Assembly (NCBI GenBank): GCA_900073065.1
Contig: FJOG01000030.1
Location: forward strand, 316,538 to 356,392
Source: Phialocephala subalpina
Lineage: Eukaryota; Ascomycota; Leotiomycetes; Helotiales; Mollisiaceae
Length of the DNA: 39,855 nt
Direction of reading: 5' to 3'
Both the position numbers and the translations under genes were made by a program. Positions 8,319 through 18,947 of the stretch are shown piece by piece. Position 1 is the first letter of the stretch. Each line of letters opens with the position of its first letter. Below the pieces are notes generated by a model. That model was not told the origin of the DNA and made no database searches. It saw nothing but the letters and a program-made list of their open reading frames with translations.

Positions 8319-8990
8319 TCAATGTACAGCCCCGGGTCTTAGCGCTCGACGACCGCATTGCCCTCTTCTTATAACATATGACTGCGTCGTGATATGTTCG
8401 AGAAACGGCGCCGACCATTTGAGAGTAGTAGACGAACGCGCACATTGACCCGCTAATTGACTCGCTTCATAATCGAGGGTATTCGTGAGTAATCGCACAA
8501 TAGAGTGTAGCCTCGCTCCACTGAATAGAAGCATCCGAAACATTTCCTTGAGCCCTGTAAATAGGAGAGTATCACGATCGGGACAAAAGTATATCCCATT
8601 TTCGATGAAACCTCGGTAAACCGATAAAGCTGCCTTGCGGGATTCTCCAGAAGTCTGTAGTGCCGCTATAGGATTGTTGTCCTCGTAAGAGAATTTAACA
8701 AGGAGCCTTTGAGGTTTGTTGCGGTCGGAGTGCAAAGGCAAGAGGCCATCTTTCGGCAGGGTAGGACGTACTCGAATCGAGCGGGCTCCGGGGAAAGAAA
8801 ATGTCCAGATCATCTCTCGAATTTCCAGAGGGAGCTCTGAGAACCGGTGAAAATCCCGAGGTCCTTGAGATTCACAGGCTTGGAGAGGAGGACGGGCTTG
8901 GAGAGGAGGACGGGCTTGGAGAGGAGGACGGGCTTGGAGAGGAGGGGTTCGGATGAGGAGCTGAGCCAAATAGCTGTTCAAATCGTCCAT
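8319..8990 (-). CDS. 2EXR-domain protein with a variable PPLQAR repeat
   Basis: The 223-codon product carries the fungal 2EXR signature at residues 47-75: FHRFSELPLEIREMIW followed by TFSFPGARSIRV. Downstream blocks are LLVKFSYEDNNPIAAL and TSGESRKAALSVYRGFI. These proteins are common and expanded in filamentous ascomycetes; their biochemical role is unknown. Before the domain, residues about 14-39 are four copies of the hexapeptide PPLQAR from an 18-bp tandem repeat (8877-8945). Because the unit is a multiple of three, length change would keep the frame. The start at 8990 (MDDLNSYLAQLL) is the only one before the repeat. The C-terminus may be shorter than usual for the family. Confidence 0.72.
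   Translation of the reverse strand: MDDLNSYLAQLLIRTPPLQARPPLQARPPLQARPPLQACESQGPRDFHRFSELPLEIREMIWTFSFPGARSIRVRPTLPKDGLLPLHSDRNKPQRLLVKFSYEDNNPIAALQTSGESRKAALSVYRGFIENGIYFCPDRDTLLFTGLKEMFRMLLFSGARLHSIVRLLTNTLDYEASQLAGQCARSSTTLKWSAPFLEHITTQSYVIRRGQCGRRALRPGAVH
8877..8945. repeat. 18-bp tandem repeat (about four units) inside the 2EXR gene
   Basis: The unit GACGGGCTTGGAGAGGAG repeats without change from about 8877 to 8945. It encodes PPLQAR on the minus strand. Perfect identity suggests recent slippage. Confidence 0.9.
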
Positions 8991-9687
8991 CTCGAGTCCG
9001 TAAATGTTTGTAGCGATGGTCGGGAAATTGGGATGAGGCTTGGGAAGGACGAGGGCTGAGTCGCAGAAGGCGAGCGTTGGGGAGGTAAAAAAAAAAGGAA
9101 CGGAGGTTCATGTGCGGGGGCAGCGTCACTTTATAGATGTCAAGCGGCCGCTAGGGCCATACCGGGGCAAGCATAGCCTCAACGACATCCTTGATACAAC
9201 TTCAAATACCGCGGCACGACACGGCACTGTCCACGATTTATTTAGTATATTACGTTATGAATGCCCTTTCGCAGTCCGTTGAACGGATCAAGAGAGAGAG
9301 AGAGACAGCGGAGAGAGGAAGGGGCGGGGTTGGCCTTAGAGACCTGCTTGTCAAAGGCAGGCCAGCAGATACTCAACGACTATTGCGCAACTCTGAGCAG
9401 GCGACGCTGGTTAGTGCCATAAAGAAACAAAATGACATTTCTCAATTCAATTTAAATAATAACTACCTTTAGGAAAATGATCGATATTTAGCTACGTCTC
9501 GCGTCGCAGAATGTAGTTTACACTCTCAAAGGTCCGTCTCGCCAACTTCCCATCGAACCCTCCTGTATCTCGTTTTTTTTGTATGCTCGATGCAAAGTAT
9601 TACCCGCAATCGATACTTTGAGTGCAGTTGAGCCTAAGCAAGCGATGACGGACCTAAGGAAGTTGGTGAGCTCAATCATGGCCAAGG
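8991..9687. other. Intergenic between the 2EXR gene and the hAT element
   Basis: This region of about 700 bp probably holds the 2EXR promoter. An A-run (9087) and an AGAG run (9292-9304) are low-complexity. Near 9530 and 9645 the motifs GGTCCGTCTCGCCAACTTCC and GACGGACCTAAGGAAGTTGG form a loose inverted pair. No gene is supported. Confidence 0.4.
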
Positions 9688-9717
9688 GTGCAAACCAGCG
9701 CTCCTAATAGTCCAATC

Positions 9718-9905
9718 AGTCAGTCTGGAGGCCTCAGACTGCCCATTCAGTCCGTCTGAATTGGACGGACTAGACTGGCAGTCTAGCTGAGATGCTCAGA
9801 CTGGACTATTGGTCCGTCCGTCATTGTCAGACTAGACTACTGGTCCGTCTGTCATCGTCAGACCAGACTACAGTGCAGACTGTAGTCTAGACCATTAGTC
9901 TAAAA
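9718..9905. repeat. Left subterminal repeat array of the hAT element
   Basis: There are about a dozen degenerate copies of a short motif built on CAGACTGGACTA / TAGTCCAGTCTG in alternating orientation. In hAT elements such arrays are bound by the transposase. Function here is inferred from position and pattern. Confidence 0.85.
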
Positions 9906-9929
9906 CACAACAGACGACTATGGCCCTTC

Positions 9930-12246
9930 CTATCTACCTCCAAGCTTCCCTATGCCATCTCCGAGCTGTATCTCATCCCCCACCATTCCCATCACGCCGC
10001 TAAGTATTGGAGAGGGTACTCCCGGCAGCCGGATCGACATAGCGACACTGGAATCTATAATTAGATGGTACACCTCACGAAACAGAAAACTCACTGCTGA
10101 AGGGACTATCAGAGCGCTGCTGTCCCAGGATCGTAGGCATTCCAAAAGATTTAAAGTTTCAACGTTCATAGATCCTCGCTGGTCGGTCACTGTAAGTTTG
10201 GCTTTGGAGAAGAGTCGCTCCGTCTCAGCAGACATAGGGGCAATAGACAGAATGTCGATGGCCATCAAAGACAAATTAGGAAATCTTCTTCGCTGAGCTA
10301 ATTCGAGCCACCATTTCAACGGATCCGATATCATCATGACAGGCTCACGGCAGTACACTTCGTACTCGTCATCGTCCATGTTAAAAATCGTCGCCTTTTG
10401 CTCATTCATCCAGATTTTGTATCCATTTGGCCGTTTTGTAGTTGAAGCTGGTGCAGAGCCTTGACGGAGGACAGGGCAGGAGGTGGCTGACTTGTATGTC
10501 TCCCTCCACAGCTGCCCTACACGAGATTTAGCTCTCTCAATCCATTCCGTCTTGTCCTCCCAAGTCTTCTCCATGTATGCCCACTTGAGAGAAGGATTTA
10601 AGACTGTTGCTGCTGAATAGACCGGAGAATCTTCTGTCAATTCGTAGTAGTCGGCTAGTTTGGCCCAGGCAGTCCATCATCGTAGCCAAGTGGGGGACGG
10701 CGGTGGCCTCCCTGGCGGCCTCGATGTGATGCAGGAGATAATCCATGGTAGGCAGAACGTCGGAGATGGAATTTCGCACTCCTTCGTTGGCTATCGTAGC
10801 ATCATGAAACGGTTCAAGGAATTTGTGAGTCTCAGCCAAAGTTACCCAGTCAGAAGGAGTCAGGACATCCTCTTGCAGAGCTGGTTCTTGCGCGCAAAAG
10901 ATGGTGATAGCTTGCCTGACTTTAGGCCTGAGAACCCATTCAACCATTTTGTACCACGAATTCCAACGAGTGTCATTATCGCGCCGTAGCCTGAGACCAT
11001 CGGTGAGAGCAGTAAACATTTGAAGCCGCTGGGGGCTCCAAGTGATATACACCACGATATTATGAAGCTTGCCTATCGCCCCTCGCTTTCTCCATTGCTC
11101 AATATCCTCTTCGGACGGCCCACCGTAGGAATCTGTCGTGGGAGGCCGTTTTCCTATGAGAAATTCCATCACGGCCAGATTTATGATGTGGCCGGAACAG
11201 CGAAGCCGGTGAGGAAGAGGGTCATAGAAAACATCGAACTCGCGTTCCAAGTCGTCAGAGATCTTGTCAATCATGGTGTTCATGTTGCTAGCATTGTCCA
11301 TCATGAAATATCCAACTTTTGATGCGATTCCATATTCTCGTATGAACTCCATGATGGCTTCGGCCATGTGCTCGCCGCTGTGTTGTCCTTCCAGTTCTTT
11401 TATCCTCACCACTAGGGACTGTAGACCGTGATCCTCGGTTACGAATTGAACTGTGAAACCAATTACCCCCAAACAATTTGGCGATGTCCAATTGTCGGGA
11501 ACAATATGGATCGAGGAAAGGGCATTTTGCAAAGCTCGCTTTACGAACTCCTTTTTGTTGTCATAGCCCCACTGCAAGTCGCTTTTAACCGTATCGCCAG
11601 ACCTCGGAAGGAGATCATCGGCAGCCGGACGAATATAGCGGATGAAGTCACGAAAGGCAGGATGTTCGACATGAGCAAAGGGGAGGCTGCAGGCTACCGT
11701 GTAGCGGCAGTATAATTCGCGCAGAGTGGCTTGGTCCAGTGCATCTTCCTCTGTTGTCATCTTGCGTTTCTTGGCGGAGGCAAGAGTTTCATTGGCCATG
11801 AAGGCAGTGATGTCTCCAAGACGGGTTTGCGTCGCTTCCCGGCAGATTTCCTGCCTCCTAGAGATCATGATTCTGTGTTCCTTGCGCAAATGATCGATGA
11901 TGGTGGACGATCCACCAGAGTAGTTGTACTTCTTCTCTCTTTTCCTCTCGAAGCAGGGCTGGCAATGCCACCACTTCCTTCCGCTGGAATCGACCCAGGC
12001 AGCCGGAATACTTTTGCCATCTTCAATTCGACAGTATTGCCAGATAGGAGATGACTTTTGGCGGGAGATGCTAGGAGTTGAAGAAGAGGAAGGTGCCAAC
12101 GAAGAAGTGGCTATGTTAATATCGGAATCGTCCAGATGGCTAGCGCAGCCAATAGCACTAGCAGTCTCGGAGAGATCACCGATAGAAGACATGATTTGTT
12201 GTTGGGTTTCGCAGCAAATGCTGGGTGTATTTATATTCGATTCCAT
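9930..12246 (-). pseudogene. hAT transposase, one frameshift
   Basis: The N-terminal part (12246 to about 10670) starts MESNINTPSICCETQQ and has a BED-type zinc finger at about residues 90-130 (WWHCQPCFERKREKKYN ... DHLRKEHRI). RNase-H-like core blocks follow: VGYFMMDNASNMNTMI and PHRLRCSGHIINLAVMEF, then DNDTRWNSWYKM. Near 10665-10675 the frame breaks: the continuing family sequence TAWAKLADYYELTEDSPVYS lies in the neighbouring frame and runs to 9930. It contains the dimerisation motif MSAETERLFSKAKLTVTDQRG-like block. A single-base indel explains it; I see no intron consensus. An open frame just upstream (12246-12650) may be 5' untranslated or an extra exon. The rest of the gene is clean, so loss is recent. 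Confidence 0.88.
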
Positions 12247-12691
12247 CAGCTATCATATACACCGATGAAAAAAACAAATATACCATTAGTGTAGGCAGCA
12301 CTCTGATGCCTAAACTGTGGGAAATCCAGGGCTGTAGCACTTTCAGGTGAGATGATACTTGCTATCACGTGACCACCAACCCAGGCAGCGAGGCTATCCG
12401 AAGCAAGGTTGGAAGGCAGGCTAAAGGACTGACCAGAAGGCAGACTGGAAGACACACTTGAAGGAAGATTGAGAGAATGAGGATCTATATAATCACCCAT
12501 TGCTCCCTCAATTAGAGAATAATAACCGAACATATCTTCATGCTCATATATGGTTCCAGCAATTCCAACACTAACGTATACTGTAAGAGTCTCGAGAATA
12601 AGGAAGATTAGACACTGAAGTTGCATATGGACAGACGTATTCACCTCCAATCACCGTTGGAATTATCATCCAGGAAACTCGAATTGTTTCG

Positions 12692-12906
12692 GTGCAGACC
12701 ATTAGTCCGACCGTTAGTCTGAGATCCTCGGACCAGACTATTGGTCAGTCTTCTTGCGTCAGACTGGACCATCAGTCTGGTCTGAGAATCGTAGACCGGA
12801 GCGTCGGTCTAGTCTGAGAGACGTAGACTAGACCAATAGTCCATGGACTATTGGTCTGGACTGTAGTCTGGACTATTAGTCCTCTTAATGGTCTGGACTA
12901 TTAGGA
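12692..12906. repeat. Right subterminal repeat array of the hAT element
   Basis: About fifteen copies of the same AGTCTGGACTATTGGTC-type motif occur in both orientations, including a small palindrome CCAATAGTCCATGGACTATTGG around 12832-12853 (written here as two arms of 11). It mirrors the left array. Confidence 0.85.
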
Positions 12907-13061
12907 GAACTGGTGCAAACAAAGGCATGACCGGCGTGATAAATGATTACATTACATTACAATACAAGTAGTTAATCAAATTGTAATCATAATGTAATCA
13001 TCAAAATATCCTATTAATCATAATTTAATCAAATTAATCTAATAATATTAGATTAACTTGA

Positions 13062-13323
13062 TGTCACGTGTAGGATTGGGTGTCCTACTGGCGCAGCCTC
13101 TGGCTGGCTTACAGCCACCACCTAAGGCTGCGTAGCCTCCATAACCTACGTAGAGCTCGCGTAAGCTTACGCGTAGCGTAGGAGGTCTTACGGGGGCTAT
13201 GCGGTTGTTATTCTTAGGCTGTTATTCTGTATATAGGGGCTCTCTGAATCTCTGGCAAAAGGACAGAGATTAGTCTAGTACCAATCTGACCTATTGTTGC
13301 CTCCTTCTATTCTACACCTCACA
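13062..13323. mobile_element. Solo LTR (262 bp) with 5-bp target duplication
   Basis: It starts TGTCACGTGTAGGATTGGG, ends CTCACA, and is flanked by CTTGA on both sides (13057-13061 and 13324-13328). It contains a TATA-like GTATATAGGGG about 90 bp before its end. No internal retrotransposon sequence is present, so it is the product of LTR-LTR recombination or a lone terminal copy. The superfamily is not determined. Confidence 0.82.
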
Positions 13324-13681
13324 CTTGATTAACGTTCCAAGTAGCGAATTCGGCTCTAAAATAAAGTTTAATTAATCGGGAGCCCCAAAGCTAAAACAGA
13401 ACTAGTATTGCACACGCTATAAGCGAGTTATAAGCGAGTTATAAGCGAGATATAACTTTGATATAACTTTATTTCTCGAAATTTCGATGCTTTATTATTA
13501 TATTATAAATCGAATAAATTATTAATAAAACTGGAAATAAACTTTCTAAAAAAACTTTTAAGCAAATTATATATTTAAAAAGTTGAGGAGTTTTTAAAGA
13601 ATTAAATAAAGAAGAAAAGGAAAAATTAGTAAATAACGTCCATCCCTGTGTGCCGAAAAACCCGGTGTGCCGAAAAAACTT

Positions 13682-14451
13682 CATAATTTGGGGCTCTTAA
13701 ATCTCCACCACATAAATATATAAAGCTATAATCTGTTTGCTATTGTTCTTTAGCTATTTCTCTACAAGGGCTGGACTTGCAGTTAGAAAAATACTATAGT
13801 TCAGCTATGCTGTCGATCGTCCTGTTGAGAGCGTCAAAAGCTACTGTAGCTATTACCCCGTGCTCTATTATGACTATCGGCCTGTCTCCAAGTTTCGGGG
13901 CCACGGCACGAAAGTACTATGAAGAAAGATTATAACTCCAATTTTTGAACACTTAGAGCACAAGGAAACCTGCATGCCGAGTTTATCCGGACAGAAAAAA
14001 GGGGGGGGGGGCGCAAAAAACGCTAAGCGAATTTACCGCGCTTATATAATGTCGTATTAACAGGCACGCTAGCCGTATTATGTTGTACATTATACCGAAT
14101 TTATATGAAGTGTGCGTTCTTCTAGAAGTTTCCATGAGTAGCCAGCAGCTTGCTGCCAGTTGCTCATACTCACTGAACCAGGTAATTATGGAGTTCTAAC
14201 TGCGAGATGCGCTCTCAGTGATGCATAGAACGACTACTGTGGTATGCATGGCTCGATCGCGCATGAACCTCGCTCGAATGGCCCGGACAGCCACGACTGG
14301 CTGGTCTGGCGCGCTCGTAGCGATGATGCACCATGCCGCGAGGCTGTCGTCCAGCTGAGCCGTGCGAGCGCCAACCTCGATCCAACCTCTACTCCCAACT
14401 CAACAGCTGCATGCATACCGATTCGACATTCTCTCAGATCCTGTCTGAATA
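13682..14451. other. Left inner flank of segment B, upstream of the NLR
   Basis: It is gene-free by my reading. It includes a G-run (14001-14010) and mixed-composition DNA before the HET start codon. The NLR promoter would lie here. No transposase fragment was recognised. Confidence 0.4.
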
Positions 14452-17400
14452 ATGCGCCTGCTCGAACGCAATAACGATAGCGAGTTTAGCCTCACTAAGG
14501 ACCTCGGTCGCGGCAAGACTCCCGAATATGCTATCCTTTCGCACACATGGGGAGCGGATATAGAAGAGGTCACATATCGAGACCTGATTGATGGCACTGG
14601 AAAGAACAAGGTTGGATACGAGAAGATTCGGTTCTGCGGAGAACAAGCCAGACACGATGACCTCCAATACTTCTGGGTTGATACGTGTTGTATTGATAAA
14701 TCGAACAACAATGAGCTCGCAGAGGCTATCAACTCTATGTTTCGGTGGTACCGTGATGCGGCGAAATGCTACGTTTTTTTGTCAGACGTTCCGAGAGCGG
14801 ACGTCGACACCACTGACCATTCCCACCAGCTTCCCTTGGAATCGGCATTCCGAACAAGCAGATGGTTTACGCGAGGCTGGACACTTCAAGAGCTTATTGC
14901 CCCGACATCGGTCGAGTTCTTCTCTGAAAACTGGGAGCTTCTAGGCGACAGGAAATCCCTAGAGCGACATATCTGCGAGATAACAACAATTCCTATCAAA
15001 GCTCTTCGAGGAAGTCCTTTAGCTGAGTTCAGTGCAACCGAACGAATGTCATGGGCAGAAACTCGTCAGACTACTCGCGAAGAAGACATGGCATACTCGT
15101 TACTGGGCATTTTCGACGTCTATATGCCACTTATTTATGGCGAAGGGAGAAATCATGCGTTCAAACGGCTCAGGAAGGAGATCCAGAATTCTGTAACAGG
15201 TGAACACATGATTAATTGCTTTATCTTTGGCTATACGCTAATCACATTTTGCAAGAAAACGAGCAGATGCTGCTCGACCCCCAAAGTCGAAGTTGTATTC
15301 AGGACCTACGGACAACAGATCCCCGCGAGGACAAGAAGCGGATCGAGGACACGAAGGGCGGCCTGCTGCGAGATTCCTACCAGTGGATCTTCGAACAAGC
15401 CGACTTTCACAAATGGCGTAATAACGATCAGTGTCAAATGCTGTGGATCAAAGGCGATCCCGGCAAAGGCAAGACGATGCTACTGTGCGGTATCATCAAT
15501 GAGATGAGCATCCTGACGAGGCTTGAAGACAAGAAGGCAACCACACTACTGTCGTACTTCTTCTGCCAGGCCACCGACTCTCGCATAAACAATGCAGCGG
15601 CTGTGCTCCGCGGCCTCATTTACCTGCTCATCGACCAGCAGCCATCGCTTCTCTCGCATTTGCGGAAAAAGTACGACCGCGCTGGCAAGGATCTCTTTGA
15701 GGATGCAAATGCATGGGTTGCGTTGTCTGAAATCTTCACAAAGATTCTGCAAGACCCGGCTTTGAACACCACTTACTTGATCATCGATGCGCTTGACGAA
15801 TGCAGACTTGCCCAAACTATTAGAGTTTATTGTCCAAAGGTCGGTCATATCTCCTCGCATCAAATGGGTCATTTCTAGCCGTAACTGGCCGGACATCGAA
15901 GAACAACTAGAGAGAGCTGGGCAAAAGATGAGACTATGCCTCGAGTTGAACCCCAAGTCCGTTTCTGCGGCTGTTAGTACCTATATCGAGCACAAGGCAC
16001 GTCAGCTGGCAGATCAAAAGAACTACGACGCCAAAACCCGCGAAGCCGTGCTACAGCATCTAGTCTCAAACGCGAATGATACCTTCCTCTGGGCAGCTTT
16101 GGTTTGTGAAAACCTGAAGAATGTACCACGATGGAAGACTCTTGCGAAGTTGAACGAATTCCCACCTGGGCTTGATTCGCTTTATCAGCGAATAGTAAGC
16201 CAAATCTATAACTCAGACGATGCAGATCTCTGTAAGCAGATTCTTGCTATCGCATCAACAGTGTATCGACCTATCACTTTAACGGAAATTTCCTCTTTGG
16301 TCAAGATGCTCGAGGATATGGCCGATGACCACGAGTCTTTGGCAGCAATCGTAGGACTTTGTGGCTCACTTTTAACCCTTCGAGAAAGCACTATCTACTT
16401 TGTACACCAGTCGGCCAAGGACTTTTACTCAAAAAAGCATCTAATAATATTTTTCCTTCTGGTGTAAGAGATGTACACTACACTATCTTCTCGCGATCGC
16501 TACGAGTCATGTCTAAGACACTCCAGCGTGACGTGTACAGCCTACGCGCTCCCGGAATGTCTATTAACCAAGTTGAGCCGCCCCATCCAGACCCACTAGC
16601 CGCAGCACGGTACTCTTGTCTCTATTGGGGGGACCATCTAATCGATTGTGATGTTAGAGGGAACACAATTGATGACCTCAAAAACGGTGGCTCAGTCAGT
16701 AGCTTTTTAAACACGAGCTATCTTTACTGGCTTGAGGCGCTTAGCTTAATGAAAAGCCTGCCAGATGGCATTGTTATGATTATAAAGCTCGAGAACTGGC
16801 TTCAAGTAAGTTATGCTACGTTTCTTGAAGATGTGACTAGAGACAGTCTTATTAATCTAACAAGGCTAGTGAAAGTCCCGATTTACATGCATTTATACAT
16901 GATGCGCAGCGGTTTGCTATATACAACCGATCAGTTATTGAACAGGCGCCCCTTCAATCAAATTGTTCAGCCCTTATCTTCGCCCCAGAGAAGAGTATTA
17001 TCCGAGAAAGATTTGAGAAGTATATTCCTACTTGGATAGAAAGAAAGCCTAGAGTTCAAGCGTATTGGAGTGCGGCGCTTCAGACGCTCGAGGGCCACAC
17101 TGACTCGGTCTACTCAGTAGCCTTCTCACCCGACGGCAAGCAGGTCGTGTCTGGATCGTGGGACAATACAGTGCGGCTCTGGGACGCGGCTACGGGAGCA
17201 CCGCAGCAGACGCTCAAGGGCGACACTAGCTCGGTCCAGTCAGTGGCTTTCTCACCCGACGGCAAGCAGGTCGTGTCTGGCTCACGGGATCAGACAGTAC
17301 GGCTCTGGGACGCGGCTACGGGAGCACCGCAGCAGACGCTCGAGGGCGACACTAGCGCGATCCAATCAGTGGCCTTCTCACCCGACGGCAAGCAGGTCGT

Positions 17401-17701
17401 GTCTGGCTTACGGAATGGGACGGTACGGCTCTGGGACGCGGCTACGGGAGCACCGCAGCAGACGTTCGAGGGCCACACTGGCTCGGTCCATTCAGTGGCC
17501 TTCTCACCCGATGGTACGCTATTACCAATCTTACAAGTATCTAATTATTGGATAGTGGAAGGCGATACGAATATTCTTTGGCTGCCTTCTAATTACCGGG
17601 AAACTTGTGTAGCTACTTGGAACAGAAGTCTTGTTATAGGGCATTCATCTGGGAGAATTTCATGCTTTTATTTTACAAAAGGAGCAAAGCTTGTCATATA
17701 A
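14452..17701 (+). pseudogene. HET-NACHT-WD40 (HNWD) NLR, three frameshifts
   Basis: This is a fungal STAND receptor of the type controlling heterokaryon incompatibility. The HET domain starts at ATG 14452 (MRLLERNNDSEFSLTKDL) with YAILSHTWG, FWVDTCCIDKSNN and GWTLQELIAP. Intron 15200-15255 (56 nt) joins it in frame to the NACHT region: Walker A GDPGKGKTML and Walker B YLIIDALDEC. Just after Walker B (near 15810) the frame shifts to ADLPKLLEFIVQRS. A second shift near 16425 lies between VHQSAKDF and LLKKASNNIFPSG. A third, near 16890, moves to FIHDAQRFAIYNRSVIEQAP. From there the frame is open through three nearly identical WD40 repeats and part of a fourth, ending in an unrelated tail at 17701. 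Intact members have about 1200 or more residues. The WD repeats stay almost identical although the rest decays. Confidence 0.9.
17085..17515 (+). repeat. WD40-coding tandem repeats, 126-bp unit
   Basis: There are three full 126-bp units and the start of a fourth, about 42 residues each, all containing SVAFSPDGKQVVSG and TVRLWDAATGAPQQT. Differences cluster at a few codons (for example HTDS / DTSS / DTSA / HTGS), the positions that vary in the recognition surface of HNWD proteins. The near identity implies recent concerted evolution. Confidence 0.93.
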
Positions 17702-17943
17702 AATTAAAAAAAGGTATCTTTATTTCTTAGAGAGTCCTAGGGAACCATCTACTTATATACTATTTTGGAATCGCCACTTGCCTCTAGCATTTTCTAGAAA
17801 GTATAGTAATCAATAGATTTGCCACGAATCCATAGATCATAGTACGAGCCGGCCTAGCCGCCACTTAGCAGTGTGCTTAAGGATTAGGAACTCTAGTTTG
17901 CGAGACTTTGGCAGATGCTAGATGATAGGGGTCTCTTATGTTC

Positions 17944-18163
17944 GGAAGGGGGTTTTCAAAATTAATGCAACAAACAGAGGTCTGAGATCCCTTGTAAACT
18001 ACAATCAATTTATATATTTTCAAAGGGAAAATTTTAGAGAATGACAATACTGGATCTTAGCTACATTTCAGTAGCCATCTGATATATTTTGAGCTAGAAA
18101 TGATAGATATTTCAAGGAATCGCAGACCCTTGGCTGTTGCACGAATTATGAAAACCCCCTTCC
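17944..18163. mobile_element. 220-bp MITE with about 50-bp inverted repeats
   Basis: The left end reads GGAAGGGGGTTTTCAAAATT. The right end, in reverse, reads GGAAGGGGGTTTTCATAATT. The match continues imperfectly for about 50 bp. GTTC occurs immediately outside both ends and may be a short target duplication. There is no coding capacity. It is nested in segment B, 240 bp after the NLR tail. Confidence 0.72.
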
Positions 18164-18705
18164 GTTCAAGATTTTGTTTGCGATTTTCGTGGTTGGACCA
18201 GGCGTTAAGTCATTACTAAGCTAGACGTGGCGCACCAGGCACTACGGTACCTCCAGCCACTGTGGCCTTCATGCCTAAGGCTTCATAAATAAAATTATAG
18301 CGTAAATATTACGTGACGTGCGGGGCTGTTTCGCACTAACCAAAATTGTTAGCCGAGGTATTAATCCGCGTGGCAACCTTACTTAAATCTGCCCGCCATA
18401 GTAGCCATGAGGCTAATAACGATTTCCTATAAAGGGATAAGGCCTTAGAGCTCGGATAACATCCCTTTATAAAGTATTAGGATAATATAAGCTTGGTGGT
18501 GGAGCTGTGGTAGAGGAACTCGATTACGCTATAAAAGGAGAGTCTTTGCAAATTACGGGTGAAAGCGACGACGAGAATGTAATTTTCTAGGTGGGAGGGG
18601 TTTAGGGTGTCTAAGAGTGGTTACGTAACATAACTAATGAAAATTATAGGAGATATTAAAGTATGCACAGATTTTAAGATGCTTTAAATTAAAGTACCTA
18701 TCGTA
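18164..18705. other. Right inner flank of segment B
   Basis: This is about 540 bp of AT-rich DNA without an open frame that looks protein-coding. Nothing recognised. Confidence 0.4.
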
Positions 18706-18947
18706 TTTTTCGGCACACCGGTTTTTTCGGCACGTAGGGATGGACGTTATTTAGCTTCTTTTGTGGGAGATAGGACTGGTTCTTAGGAATCGGCAGTGTC
18801 GATTTGCTGCATTGCCAAGGGACAGAGCATGATATTTAGCTGACGGGGCAACACTCAGAGCATAGTTAGATGAGGTAGGATTTCACTTGCATATTAGTCA
18901 ATTGGTAATACCTCTCAATGTCTAATAACTCTAATGTCTAATAATTC

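Larger units (their letters stand above)
9696..12912 (-). mobile_element. hAT-superfamily DNA transposon, complete with 8-bp target duplication
   Basis: The left end reads CAGCGCTCCTAATAGTCC. The right end, in reverse, reads CAGTTCTCCTAATAGTCC. Each is flanked by the direct repeat GTGCAAAC (9688-9695 and 12913-12920), the 8-bp target duplication expected of hAT. The element is 3217 bp. Both subterminal regions are packed with AGTCTGGACTA-like motifs in both orientations. A transposase gene with one frameshift occupies the centre on the minus strand. Confidence 0.95.
13636..18747. mobile_element. Segment B: 5.1-kb block bounded by about 42-bp inverted repeats, carrying a HET-NACHT-WD40 gene
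   Basis: The left end reads ACGTCCATCCCTGTGTGCCG. The right end, in reverse, reads ACGTCCATCCCTACGTGCCG. Both continue with a doubled TGTGCCGAAAAA motif and align over about 42 bp. TA flanks both sides (13634-13635, 18748-18749). The termini resemble those of the 246-bp MITE family. No transposase gene lies between them; the content is a degraded NLR gene and a nested 220-bp MITE. Inverted ends and TA edges are seen. That the block moved as a unit is inference. Confidence 0.6.

Noticed and set aside
8872..9129. 85-codon minus-strand frame ending in Ser/Pro repeats
   Set aside because: It is the frame-shifted reading of the same 18-bp repeat that encodes PPLQAR in the 2EXR gene.
10660..11715. 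Plus-strand frames of about 100 codons across the hAT element
   Set aside because: Antisense to the transposase, which has clear family motifs.
13400..13460. Short direct repeats (TATAAGCGAGT) considered as a CRISPR-like or regulatory array
   Set aside because: Only three adjacent 11-bp units without spacers, in a eukaryotic context; simple slippage.
18200..18360. Possible Helitron end near CTRR-like words
   Set aside because: No hairpin plus CTRR terminus in the right order and no helicase fragment.
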